Below are positions 26,156 to 33,896 of a DNA stretch of 64,000 nt, in pieces. A model generated the notes under the pieces. That model did no database searches and was not told the DNA's origin. It saw only the letters and a program-made list of their open reading frames with translations. This DNA is from DATGZX01 sp035296965 (GTDB lineage: Bacteria > Planctomycetota > Planctomycetia > Gemmatales > Gemmataceae): assembly GCA_035296965.1 (NCBI GenBank), contig DATGZX010000197.1, forward strand, positions 1-64,000, in the 5' to 3' direction. The position numbers were made by a program, and so were the translations under genes. Each line of letters starts with the position of its first letter. The first letter of the stretch is position 1.

Positions 26156-27673
26156 ATGGGTGACGATCCACTATCCGCCGCGTCCTCCAATCCGGAGGAC
26201 GTTATCAAGGAGGTGGCCTCCGAAGTCCGCCTGAACCTGGCTGAACTGCGACCCGAGGAACGTGCCTATCTTCAGGAGCACGCTCTAAAGAAGCCATTGC
26301 GCGTTCTCGACATCTGGGCACTCGGCGTCGGCGTGGTGATCTCCGGCGCTTACTTCGGTTGGAACCTCGGTCTACGGGACAACGGTCCTGTGGCCATGCT
26401 TATCGCCTCGCTTCTCGTTTGTTTGCTCTACCTCATGTGGGTGCTGGCGCTTGCGGAGTTGTCGGTTGCCATGCCTTTTGCCGGCGGCCCGCTGGCCTAT
26501 GGAAGGCGCACCGCGGACCCCTCGCTCGGTTTCGTCATGGGCTGGTCCATGCTTCTGGAATGCCAGTTTGCAACGATTGCCACGGCGCTGGCGACGGGCG
26601 GCTACATCGCATTCATGTTGAATCCAAACGACCCGAACCCCAACGTTCGGGTTTGCGCAGGCCTCGCCACGGTCGTGCTGTTTTTCCTGTTGCACGTCTG
26701 GGGAGTGAAGGAACAGTCGAGGGTCATGATGATCATGACCTACGGAGCAATCTTCGGGCTGGTGATCTTCTGGATTGCGGCGGCCAGCCATTTCTCGTGG
26801 CAGCGCGTCTGGCAGAATCCCGCTCTGCCGAGTGCCAAAGGCTGGCAGGCTGTTCTTGACGCATTGCCCTACGCGCTGTGGTGGCTGGTAATTATCGAAG
26901 CCGTTGCCTTGGCTGCGGAAGAAACGCACGAGCCGCACCGCACGATTCCGCGCGGCCTCGTGTTTGCACAGCTCACGCTTATCGGATTGGTCGTGTTGAC
27001 ATGGCTGTTTGCGTGCGGCGCGCTCGATTCACAGGAATTGGCCGTGACGGTGAGCCCCACGGGCCAGGAAGAATCGGTCGATTACCCTTTGGCCAAGGCC
27101 ATCCGCTCCATTCCCGCTGGAAAGCAATCTGCAGCGCTCGTTTATGGTTTCGTGATGATCGGCCTGTTTGGATTGATCGCCAGCTTTCATGGAATCATGT
27201 ACGGCACGAGCCGGCAGATCTTCGCGCTGGGAAGGGCAGGGTATCTCCCGCCCCTTCTGGGTGAAGTCCACGCGACCAGGCGCACCCCGGTTGCGGCCCT
27301 ATTGGTCTGCAGCCTGATCACCGCAGGCTTCGTCGTCGCTAGCCGTTGGTTCAAGCACGCGATCGACGTCGCCGTGCTGGTTTCTACCCTGACGGCGCTG
27401 ATCTGGTACATCCTCGCGATGGGATGCCTCTTCACGCTTAGACGCCGCGAGCCCAAACTCTTCGTCGCATACCGCGCCCCGGTTCATCGCGTGCTGCCGC
27501 TCACGGTGATCTTGTTGTCGGCCTTTGCCATTTACGTCTATAGCGGCATTGACGTGAAAGTGATTCCCTTGACTGCTCTGTTATATGCCGTGGGGCTTGG
27601 CTATTACTGGTTCCGCGGCTACGGCCAGATCCAGAAAGCAGCACCAGAGGAATTGGCCGCCCGCAACGCCTAG
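26156..27673 (+). CDS. Ethanolamine permease-like APC transporter
   Basis: The 505-residue protein has about twelve membrane helices and belongs to the amino acid-polyamine-organocation superfamily. The first-helix motif GVGVVISGAYFGWNLGL is characteristic of the ethanolamine permease (Eat) subfamily, and the YGTSRQIFALGRAGYLPP loop is general for the APC superfamily. The start at ATG 26156 follows GCAAGG; an earlier frame start at 26111 adds a polar tail and lacks support. The N-terminal ~45 residues are acidic and cytoplasmic. eutB and eutC are encoded 2-4 kb downstream on the other strand, which supports ethanolamine as substrate. It would import ethanolamine across the inner membrane for the ammonia lyase. 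A palindromic repeat sits in its upstream region. Confidence 0.85.
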   Translation: MGDDPLSAASSNPEDVIKEVASEVRLNLAELRPEERAYLQEHALKKPLRVLDIWALGVGVVISGAYFGWNLGLRDNGPVAMLIASLLVCLLYLMWVLALAELSVAMPFAGGPLAYGRRTADPSLGFVMGWSMLLECQFATIATALATGGYIAFMLNPNDPNPNVRVCAGLATVVLFFLLHVWGVKEQSRVMMIMTYGAIFGLVIFWIAAASHFSWQRVWQNPALPSAKGWQAVLDALPYALWWLVIIEAVALAAEETHEPHRTIPRGLVFAQLTLIGLVVLTWLFACGALDSQELAVTVSPTGQEESVDYPLAKAIRSIPAGKQSAALVYGFVMIGLFGLIASFHGIMYGTSRQIFALGRAGYLPPLLGEVHATRRTPVAALLVCSLITAGFVVASRWFKHAIDVAVLVSTLTALIWYILAMGCLFTLRRREPKLFVAYRAPVHRVLPLTVILLSAFAIYVYSGIDVKVIPLTALLYAVGLGYYWFRGYGQIQKAAPEELAARNA

Positions 27674-27689
27674 AAAATTAGCAGGACAC

Positions 27690-27977
27690 ATGAACATGGA
27701 AACGCGGCCGCAGAGTGCCAGTTCTCGGGAGTCGGCTCACAAGCGGGATACTGGGCCGGCGACCTCAGGGTGGGTGCGTCTTGAACAACTGACTGCTCTT
27801 GTTCTTGTGGCAGTAGTCGTTTGCGTTGGCTGGATGGTGACGGCGGCTTATGAACCGACCTGGTTCCGACTCTTTTCCCTCGACGCGGAGATCATCCTCG
27901 TTGTGGCGGTCCTCAGCACGGCGTTGATCCTCGTCAGTGCGGCAGCGCTCGTTAACACGCGTTCCCGGGAAAAGTGA
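27690..27977 (+). CDS. Small two-helix membrane protein downstream of the ethanolamine permease
   Basis: ATG 27690 follows GCAGGA and lies 16 bp after the permease stop, so the genes are almost certainly cotranscribed. The 95-residue product has a polar Ser/Arg/Glu-rich N-terminus (1-30), a first membrane helix (LTALVLVAVVVCVGWMV), a short loop, a second helix (IILVVAVLSTALILVSAAAL) and a basic C-terminus. I do not recognise a family. Its position and size suggest an accessory or stabilising subunit of the permease, but this is inference only. Confidence 0.7.
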   Translation: MNMETRPQSASSRESAHKRDTGPATSGWVRLEQLTALVLVAVVVCVGWMVTAAYEPTWFRLFSLDAEIILVVAVLSTALILVSAAALVNTRSREK

Positions 27978-28139
27978 CTGTCTTTCGACCTTCGCTATCG
28001 CTCGCATCCGGTTCGACGTGAACCGACCCAGGCGCATGGCAGGACTATCCGACAAAACAAGATGATAATAGACTGCACTGTGTAAAGAGAGTGAAGGGCT
28101 ACCGCTGATTACGCGGTCATGAAATGAAGGATTCGATAG

Positions 28140-28799
28140 ATGCCGAAAACTCGACCAACCACCCCGATCATGGTCATTGCTATCCTGCAGCTCGTCTTCG
28201 GGGGCATCGGGCTGCTCTGCGACGTCGGCGGAATTTTCCAAGTTGCCATGGGAAACAAGCTTAACACGATGATGAGTCCGCCTGGGGCGGCCGGCGCGCC
28301 CGGGGCCCCCAACCAAGCCGAGCTGCAGGAAAGGATCGAGAAGTTGACGGCGGAGCGCGTGCCAAATTACAAGGCCATCACGGTCGCGGGGGCAGTCGTG
28401 GTTTCGCCGATGCTTAGCATCGCCATGATTGCGAGCGGCATCGCGCTCTTGTACATGAAAGCATGGGGTCGGATCCTTGCAATTCTTTATTCTGTTGTAA
28501 GCATCTTGACGAAAATTGTGCAGGTAACCCTCGCATTCATGGTCATACCCGCGACGCAACAAGTCATACAAGAGTTCATGGAAAAGCAAACGAAGGCCGC
28601 ACCAAACCTTCAACCATTCATTCAGATGTTGCAGTTTGTCATGTATGCGGCCATTTTCTTCATGTTCTTTGCAATGGTTTATCCGGCCGTTGTGCTGGTC
28701 TTCATGCTCTTGCCTTCCACCAAGGCAGCTTTACGTGGGCAGGGGACACAAAGGGGCGCAGATGGGATCGAAGACTATCGTGATGAGCCACAGGCCTGA
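28140..28799 (+). CDS. Hypothetical membrane protein
   Basis: This 219-residue protein starts at ATG 28140 with GAAGGA upstream. It has about four membrane helices: near 10-35 (PIMVIAILQLVFGGIGLLCD), 85-110, 115-145 and 180-205. A Gly/Ala/Pro loop and a short charged helix (QAELQERIEKL) separate the first two. The C-terminal tail is Gln/Arg/Asp-rich and cytoplasmic. No enzymatic motif is visible and I do not recognise a named family; similar proteins in planctomycetes are annotated hypothetical. It reads toward the opposite-strand gene ending at 28817, 17 bp away. A relation to the flanking ethanolamine genes is not evident. Confidence 0.75.
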   Translation: MPKTRPTTPIMVIAILQLVFGGIGLLCDVGGIFQVAMGNKLNTMMSPPGAAGAPGAPNQAELQERIEKLTAERVPNYKAITVAGAVVVSPMLSIAMIASGIALLYMKAWGRILAILYSVVSILTKIVQVTLAFMVIPATQQVIQEFMEKQTKAAPNLQPFIQMLQFVMYAAIFFMFFAMVYPAVVLVFMLLPSTKAALRGQGTQRGADGIEDYRDEPQA

Positions 28800-28816
28800 C
28801 GCACGGCCGCTATTGA

Positions 28817-29752
28817 TCACTTTCTCTCAGGATTCTTGCCGAGCAGCCGGTACGTCGTAGTCAGCTGAGATTCAATATTCATCTCGGCGTCATCGCCTCC
28901 GAGGGACACCTCAATCGTGCCCTTGACCCGAACGTTTCGCTGAAACTGGACCAGCCTGCCCGTCGTCGCGTCAAAAAGATACGCCCCCTCCGCCTTTTCA
29001 GTTTTCAGGTCAGCGCTCTTGATCGTGTAAGGCAGGCCGCTGTTTTTGCCAGGGGGAACGTAGTTCAGTGCCCATTTCACATCAATCCGGTTCAGTGACT
29101 GTCCGTCTAAAATGTCGTCGCCCCGGTACGTGTAGCGTCCGTCCGCCGCGAATTCCCCCATGGCGCCAAACGAGATAACTGTCTTGCGTTTCCACGTATC
29201 CCCGGGCTTGACGGGCACGCCTGGCAGAAACGCGCAGAAGACACTCTCGACTTCCTCCTTGACCGTCCTGGCGCCCAAGCTGGCAGCGAGAGTCTTTTCG
29301 AGAGCAGGTTTGTCGCCGAAGGTTCTGGCGACGAACTCGTCTACACCTTGTACATCGATTACCTTGCCCAAGTTTGCGTCCATCGTGATCGTGCACGCAG
29401 ATCCCTCGATTTTCTTCGAGATTTCAGCATGCTTCTCGTCGAGGCTCTTCTCCGTCGCCGAGCCGGCCGCCGGCCCCTTGACGCCACTTTTCACTTTTCG
29501 TGCGAGAATTGTTTTCTCGAATACAAGGCGATTCGCGTCTTTCTTTAGAACTTTGAATCGTTCAACGGTCAGAGTATCTTCACTGATGACGGTCTCCTGG
29601 GATATCTTGGTCGTCTGCCTGAGTTGGTTATTGGTTTGCAAGAAGAACTGGTCCCCTTCCTTCAGTTTCCACGATGGCTCGACTTGGCCGGATGCGGAGA
29701 CGCTGGCGAGACCGAGTGCTAGCGTTGCCCCGAGAAGACTCCGCAGATGCAT
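28817..29752 (-). CDS. Secreted planctomycete hypothetical protein, DUF6263-like
   Basis: ATG 29752 is preceded by GCGGAGGT, supporting this start over a TTG five codons upstream. The 311-residue protein has a signal peptide (LLGATLALGLASVSASG) and a beta-rich body with patterns such as WKLKEGDQFFLQTNN, GDTWKRK and a late YLFDATTGRLVQFQR strand. This resembles DUF6263-type secreted proteins frequent in planctomycetes; that name is given from memory. No catalytic residues are recognisable. Two central Cys residues (in SACTIT and FCAFL) could form a disulfide. Function unknown. It lies 103 bp downstream of eutC on the same strand, so cotranscription with eutBC is possible. Confidence 0.72.
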   Translation of the reverse strand: MHLRSLLGATLALGLASVSASGQVEPSWKLKEGDQFFLQTNNQLRQTTKISQETVISEDTLTVERFKVLKKDANRLVFEKTILARKVKSGVKGPAAGSATEKSLDEKHAEISKKIEGSACTITMDANLGKVIDVQGVDEFVARTFGDKPALEKTLAASLGARTVKEEVESVFCAFLPGVPVKPGDTWKRKTVISFGAMGEFAADGRYTYRGDDILDGQSLNRIDVKWALNYVPPGKNSGLPYTIKSADLKTEKAEGAYLFDATTGRLVQFQRNVRVKGTIEVSLGGDDAEMNIESQLTTTYRLLGKNPERK

Positions 29753-29855
29753 GACAGACCTCCGCAAGATGGGAAACGACGATCTGACCCTCTTCCGCCC
29801 AAGACCCTTGCTCTGCCAGGAGCACTACCTGTCTTGAGCCCAGCATAGCCTTTTT

Positions 29856-30665
29856 TCATAGACGCGGCAGGCTTCGTGTCTTGTCGGGCTTCACCAAGTC
29901 TTCCTTGATCGCGACGCCGCTAGCTTGCCTCGAGCGCATCTTGTCGGCCAACGCCAGGATCCGTTGGGCCGCATCCTCCGGCGCGATGCCACGCGCGTGG
30001 ATGTTGGAAATGAGATTGCGGTTGGCATCATTGTGGCCGGTCCTCGGATGGTAGGCCATGTAGGCCGACAGGCTCTCTGCAGTTGCTAGGCCAGGCCTCT
30101 CGCCGATCAAGAGCGCAACGACAGCGGGCTTCAGCAACTCGCCGATATCATTAAGCACGCCAACCCGGCAATAACGAACAACAAAAGGACAGCCAATGCT
30201 TCCTCGGTCCACCGCGCTTTCCATGAGGATTGGGAGTAAGCGCGGAACCTGTGTCCTTACCGCGGCCACGGAAAGCCCATCGCCAATCACGATCTGAAAA
30301 TCGACCTCCGCCGGGCAACGGCGAATCAATTCTTGCCTTGCATGGTCACTCAGACGACGGCCGAGGTCGGGGCGCATAAGAAACTCCGCCTTGGAAGCGG
30401 CGCACGTCCTCACCTCAAAAAGCCCCCACTTGTTAAGGAAGACCTGGCCAAAATCCTTGTCCAGATCCATCTCCGCGTGCACGGCATCAACCGCGGCCGC
30501 GTGGTCTTGACGAAGTTCCAATTGGGTAGCTGTCAGGTATGCCGGGCCTGCTCGGCCGGCGAGGATTCGCGCGGGCGTCCGGGCCCGGATCGCCAACATC
30601 AATTCAGACAAACTCGTACCCGAAACAGTAGGCCGGCCAATTGGTACTGGCTCTAGATTGCTCAA
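29856..30665 (-). CDS. eutC: Ethanolamine ammonia-lyase small subunit
   Basis: EutC pairs with EutB to form the adenosylcobalamin-dependent lyase that converts ethanolamine to acetaldehyde and ammonia. The 269-residue sequence shows the family's conserved stretches: R-T-P-A-R-I-L near the N-terminus, LRQDHAAAVDAVH, FQIVIGDGLSV, and VALLIGERPGLATAESLSAY. The start appears to be TTG 30665, three bases after the eutB stop and with GGAG upstream. No ATG lies before the conserved region except an internal Met after residue 20. The TTG plus tight spacing suggests coupled translation with eutB. Subunit length is normal. Confidence 0.92.
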   Translation of the reverse strand: MSNLEPVPIGRPTVSGTSLSELMLAIRARTPARILAGRAGPAYLTATQLELRQDHAAAVDAVHAEMDLDKDFGQVFLNKWGLFEVRTCAASKAEFLMRPDLGRRLSDHARQELIRRCPAEVDFQIVIGDGLSVAAVRTQVPRLLPILMESAVDRGSIGCPFVVRYCRVGVLNDIGELLKPAVVALLIGERPGLATAESLSAYMAYHPRTGHNDANRNLISNIHARGIAPEDAAQRILALADKMRSRQASGVAIKEDLVKPDKTRSLPRL

Positions 30666-30668
30666 GGT

Positions 30669-32090
30669 TTATGGCTCCACCCGGGCGGTTTCCAGGACAG
30701 ACTCGCAGCGCTCGAGCAAGTGTTGCCGGGCCTTGCCTTCCACCGGGGCCAATTCTCCATTGCGAAAAATCTCTCGCTCCTGCAGCCAAGTTGAGAATTC
30801 CGGCGCCGGTCGCAGGCCGAAGATACGGCGCACCATCGCCGCATCGTGGTAACTCGTCGATTGGTAGTTCAGCATGACGTCGTCCGCACAAGGAACGCCC
30901 ATGAAATAGTTACATCCGGCGGCCGCCAGAAGCAGCATTAAATTGTCCGCCGAGTTCTGATCTGCAGCCGCGTGATTCGTGTAGCAAACATCGCACCCCA
31001 TGGGCAGACCCAGCAGCTTGCCCATGAAGTGGTCCTCCAGACCCGCGCGTGTGATCTGCCGCTCGTCGTACAGGTATTCAGGCCCGATGAAGCCGACGAC
31101 ACTATTTACCAGAAAGGGATCCAGCGTCCTTGCGACACCGTAAGCCCGAGCCTCGAGCGTGAGCTGATCCACGCCCTGATGGGCGTCTGCCGAAAGGGCG
31201 CTGCCCTGACCAGTTTCGAAGTACATTACCTGATTGCCGACCCAGGCAACTTCCCGGTCGCGGTGGTGCTCCAGAATCCTGTCACGACCTTCACGCAAGA
31301 GTTCCAAGCTGATGCCGAAACTCACATTCGCAGCCTGGGTCCCTGCAAGAGACTGAAAGAGGAGATCCACGGGTGCACCCCGTTCCAGGCATGCAAGCTG
31401 TGTGGTGATATGCGCGAGGCAGCAGGCTTGAGTCGGGGCGCCACACGCGCTGATGAGCCGATCCAACCCCTTCAGAATTGTCTCCACAGTATCCACCGAC
31501 TCCGTGGCAGGGTTCACTCCTATAACGGCGTCGCCGCAACCGAACAAGAGCCCGTCGAGCGCAGCCAGGAGTATGCCGCCAATGTCGTCGGCAGGGTGAT
31601 TCGGCTGAACACGGATGCCAAGCACGCCGCGCTGCCCCATCGTGTTGCGGCAGCGTGTCACGTTGCGGATCTTACCCGAGGCCAAGACAAGGTCCATGTT
31701 GCTCATCAGCTTGGCCACCGCGGCAGCAACCTCGGGCGTGATGGCCCAGCGAAGTCGGCGGAGCGTCTCTTCATCCATTTGATCATCGAGAAGATACTCT
31801 CGAAACTCGCCGACCGTTAGCGATCGGATGGAGGAGAACGCTTCCTGATCGAGCGTTTCCAAGATAAGACGCGTGACGTCGTCCTGGTCGGGCTCGATTA
31901 GCGGTCGGTCAATGATCTCGCTCAAGCGGATATCTGCCAGCACGTGTTTCGCGGCGACGCGCTCGCGCTCCGTGCCTGCCGCCAGGCCGGCTAGCTGGTC
32001 GCCGGACTTCTGTTCATTGGCCTTGGCAAAGACTTCGCGCAGATCGGCGAAGGTATATCGTTCGTCGCGGATGGTCGTTTGATAGGGCAT
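30669..32090 (-). CDS. eutB: Ethanolamine ammonia-lyase large subunit
   Basis: The 473-residue catalytic subunit forms a TIM barrel that binds ethanolamine and the cobalamin cofactor with EutC. Conserved blocks include KLMSNMDLVLA, RIQPNHP-type IRVQPNHPADD, the GCGDAVIGVNPATESV loop, and the C-terminal GLPMGCDVCYTNHAAADQNS and GCNYFMGVPCADDVMLNYQ. These match EutB of enteric bacteria over the full length. Translation starts at ATG 32090 with a weak ribosome-binding site. eutC follows directly. The window contains no eutA reactivase, aldehyde dehydrogenase or microcompartment shell genes. The pathway here is thus probably a simple cytoplasmic route, mainly releasing ammonia, and needs imported or synthesised B12. 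Confidence 0.96.
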   Translation of the reverse strand: MPYQTTIRDERYTFADLREVFAKANEQKSGDQLAGLAAGTERERVAAKHVLADIRLSEIIDRPLIEPDQDDVTRLILETLDQEAFSSIRSLTVGEFREYLLDDQMDEETLRRLRWAITPEVAAAVAKLMSNMDLVLASGKIRNVTRCRNTMGQRGVLGIRVQPNHPADDIGGILLAALDGLLFGCGDAVIGVNPATESVDTVETILKGLDRLISACGAPTQACCLAHITTQLACLERGAPVDLLFQSLAGTQAANVSFGISLELLREGRDRILEHHRDREVAWVGNQVMYFETGQGSALSADAHQGVDQLTLEARAYGVARTLDPFLVNSVVGFIGPEYLYDERQITRAGLEDHFMGKLLGLPMGCDVCYTNHAAADQNSADNLMLLLAAAGCNYFMGVPCADDVMLNYQSTSYHDAAMVRRIFGLRPAPEFSTWLQEREIFRNGELAPVEGKARQHLLERCESVLETARVEP

Positions 32091-32149
32091 GGTGCATCAT
32101 CTATTCTATGCGGCGATTCCGGGCGGCCTTGGTCTGCAACGACTCTTCC

Positions 32150-32392
32150 TCAGGGGGGATCGTAGCCTCCGAGACTCCAGGGATGGCAGCGGCAAATACG
32201 CCCGACCCCCTTTCCCGCTCCATGCAAAGGGCCGTACTTTCTCACGGCGAGGATGAAATACTCACTGCAACTAGGGGTAAAACGGCACACGGAAGGTAGA
32301 AGTGGGCGCAAACAGACTTGATAGAAGCGCACCCAGGAGATCAAGAAACTCGACAGCGCGGCAGTCAACCAAGCTCTGAGCCTGCCCATCAT
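32150..32392 (-). CDS. yidD: Membrane protein insertion efficiency factor YidD
   Basis: The 80-residue protein carries the YidD signature: an N-terminal amphipathic/hydrophobic helix, then YQVCLRPLLPSVCRFTPSCS with its Cys residues, YFILAVRKYGPLHG, and RICRCHPW near the C-terminus. YidD assists YidC-mediated insertion of membrane proteins. The start ATG 32392 overlaps the rnpA stop in an ATGA junction, the usual arrangement. Its usual downstream partner yidC is absent here: eutB follows, so the classical rpmH-rnpA-yidD-yidC block is broken. Confidence 0.95.
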   Translation of the reverse strand: MMGRLRAWLTAALSSFLISWVRFYQVCLRPLLPSVCRFTPSCSEYFILAVRKYGPLHGAGKGVGRICRCHPWSLGGYDPP

Positions 32393-32772
32393 GATTGGCC
32401 GGCCTCCTTGGCTAATTTGCGCTGCAATTGGTTTACCAGGCGAGGCAGTGATTGCTTCAATTCCTCAAGAGATGGCTCCTCCCGGCTCCGGGGAATGAGC
32501 ACGAGGTCCAGGCCCTTTGCCATCTCGTGGCGAGTCAGGCGATAGGCCTCCCTGTACAGCCGGCGCAACCGATTCCGGTGATGGGCTGGTCCCACTTTTC
32601 GCGACACCGAAAAACCGACGCGCGAATAGGGCAGGGCGTTGCTGCATGCGTACACGATCAGCCAGGCATCACTCACTGAGCGCTTGCGCTCGTAGACGCG
32701 GCGAAAATCGACCGGGCGACGCAAGTGCTCGGCCGGCCGGAATGCGAACGATCGCTCGGGTGACATCGACAT
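32389..32772 (-). CDS. rnpA: Ribonuclease P protein component
   Basis: This is the 127-residue protein subunit of RNase P, which matures tRNA 5' ends together with the M1 RNA. The family's basic motif HHRNRLRRLYREAYR (the RNR region) is present, as are FRRVYERKRS near the N-terminus and the VGFSVSRKVGPA strand. It starts at ATG 32772 and overlaps yidD by 4 bp. In most bacteria rpmH lies immediately upstream, but here only 78 bp separate rnpA from the stop of a CbpA-like gene, too little for the ~44-codon rpmH. Confidence 0.96.
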   Translation of the reverse strand: MSMSPERSFAFRPAEHLRRPVDFRRVYERKRSVSDAWLIVYACSNALPYSRVGFSVSRKVGPAHHRNRLRRLYREAYRLTRHEMAKGLDLVLIPRSREEPSLEELKQSLPRLVNQLQRKLAKEAGQS

Positions 32773-32850
32773 GAGTTTGGACGCATCGCAAAACTTGAAG
32801 ATGAGAGTTCAGCGCCGCGTGGAAAGTCTTCGCTGTTGCTCCGTTCTCGT

Positions 32851-33768
32851 CTACCACAATCCCGCGCGTGGATCCTGCGCATGCAGCCTGGCAAACTCTT
32901 CCATTATCTCCTTGCTGCGCTCGTCCTTGGCGGCAGGAGCCACGATTTTGATCTGGATGTATTGGTCTCCTCCAGCAATCCCCTTGCCGCGAACCCGCAG
33001 CCGCGTGCCGCTGGATGAACCAGGCGGGATCTTTACCGACAGGCGCGCTCCATCAATCGTCGGCACATCAACTTTTGTTCCGAGCACCGCTTCGCTCACG
33101 GTCAGGGGTACTTCGAGCACGAGGTTCTTTCCTTCCCGAAGGAAGTATCGATGCGGCGAGATATGCAAACGGATGCGTAAATCACCCCCAACTGGACCCT
33201 GGCCTTGCAAACGGAGCGACTGGCCGTCCTCCACGCCAGCAGGAACCTTGACCGAAAGTTCCTTGCCATCAACCTCCAGATTGACGGCGCCGCCCAGTGC
33301 AGCCGTTTCGAATGGAATCGTTACTTCCGCAACGGCTTCCTCGGCTGGCGGCCGGAAACCACGCCCGCCGCGCGGGGGTTGACGGCCAAATACGCTCTCC
33401 ATGTCAACCGGTCCGCCCCCCCCTCCGAAGAACTGACGGAACATGTCGGCGGCTTCGTTCGGATCCATCTCGCGCTGACCGCCCGGCCCTCCTCCCCATT
33501 GGAAGTTGAAGTCGCGGGGACCACCTCGCGCACCCTGAGGACCGCCGCCCATGCCAGCCGCGCCGAACCGGTCGTACTGGACTCGCTTGGTCTTGTCGCT
33601 CAAGACGTCGTAGGCTTCCTGAACTTGCTTGAACTTGGCTTCTGCCTGTTTATCGCCTGGGTTACGGTCCGGATGATGCTGGCGCGCCAGCTTGCGATAC
33701 GCACGCTTGATCTCTTCCTCGGAGGCGTTACGTTTTACTCCCAGGATGTCGTAAAAGTCTTCAGCCAT
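32851..33768 (-). CDS. DnaJ-class co-chaperone of CbpA type
   Basis: The 305-residue protein has a J domain (about 4-70) with the HPD tripeptide in HHPDRNPGDK, which stimulates DnaK ATPase. A Gly/Phe/Arg-rich linker (about 70-150) follows, then the two C-terminal peptide-binding beta domains (about 155-290) with VKVPAGVEDGQSLRL and the VPTIDGARLSVKIPPG strand. The Cys-rich zinc-finger of true DnaJ is absent, which places it with CbpA/DnaJ type II proteins. ATG 33768 is the start. It reads in the same direction as rnpA-yidD with 78 bp between, so they may share a transcript. Cytoplasmic. Confidence 0.93.
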   Translation of the reverse strand: MAEDFYDILGVKRNASEEEIKRAYRKLARQHHPDRNPGDKQAEAKFKQVQEAYDVLSDKTKRVQYDRFGAAGMGGGPQGARGGPRDFNFQWGGGPGGQREMDPNEAADMFRQFFGGGGGPVDMESVFGRQPPRGGRGFRPPAEEAVAEVTIPFETAALGGAVNLEVDGKELSVKVPAGVEDGQSLRLQGQGPVGGDLRIRLHISPHRYFLREGKNLVLEVPLTVSEAVLGTKVDVPTIDGARLSVKIPPGSSSGTRLRVRGKGIAGGDQYIQIKIVAPAAKDERSKEIMEEFARLHAQDPRAGLW

Positions 33769-33896
33769 GCTTGGTCAACGAACCACAGGTTTTCCCGAAT
33801 TGTAAATCAGCCGACTGCTTGACTCATTGTAGCGGGGCGCGATGAAATCAGGACTCCGGTATTCAGACCGGCTTGATCCTGGATCATGGTCAGTCG

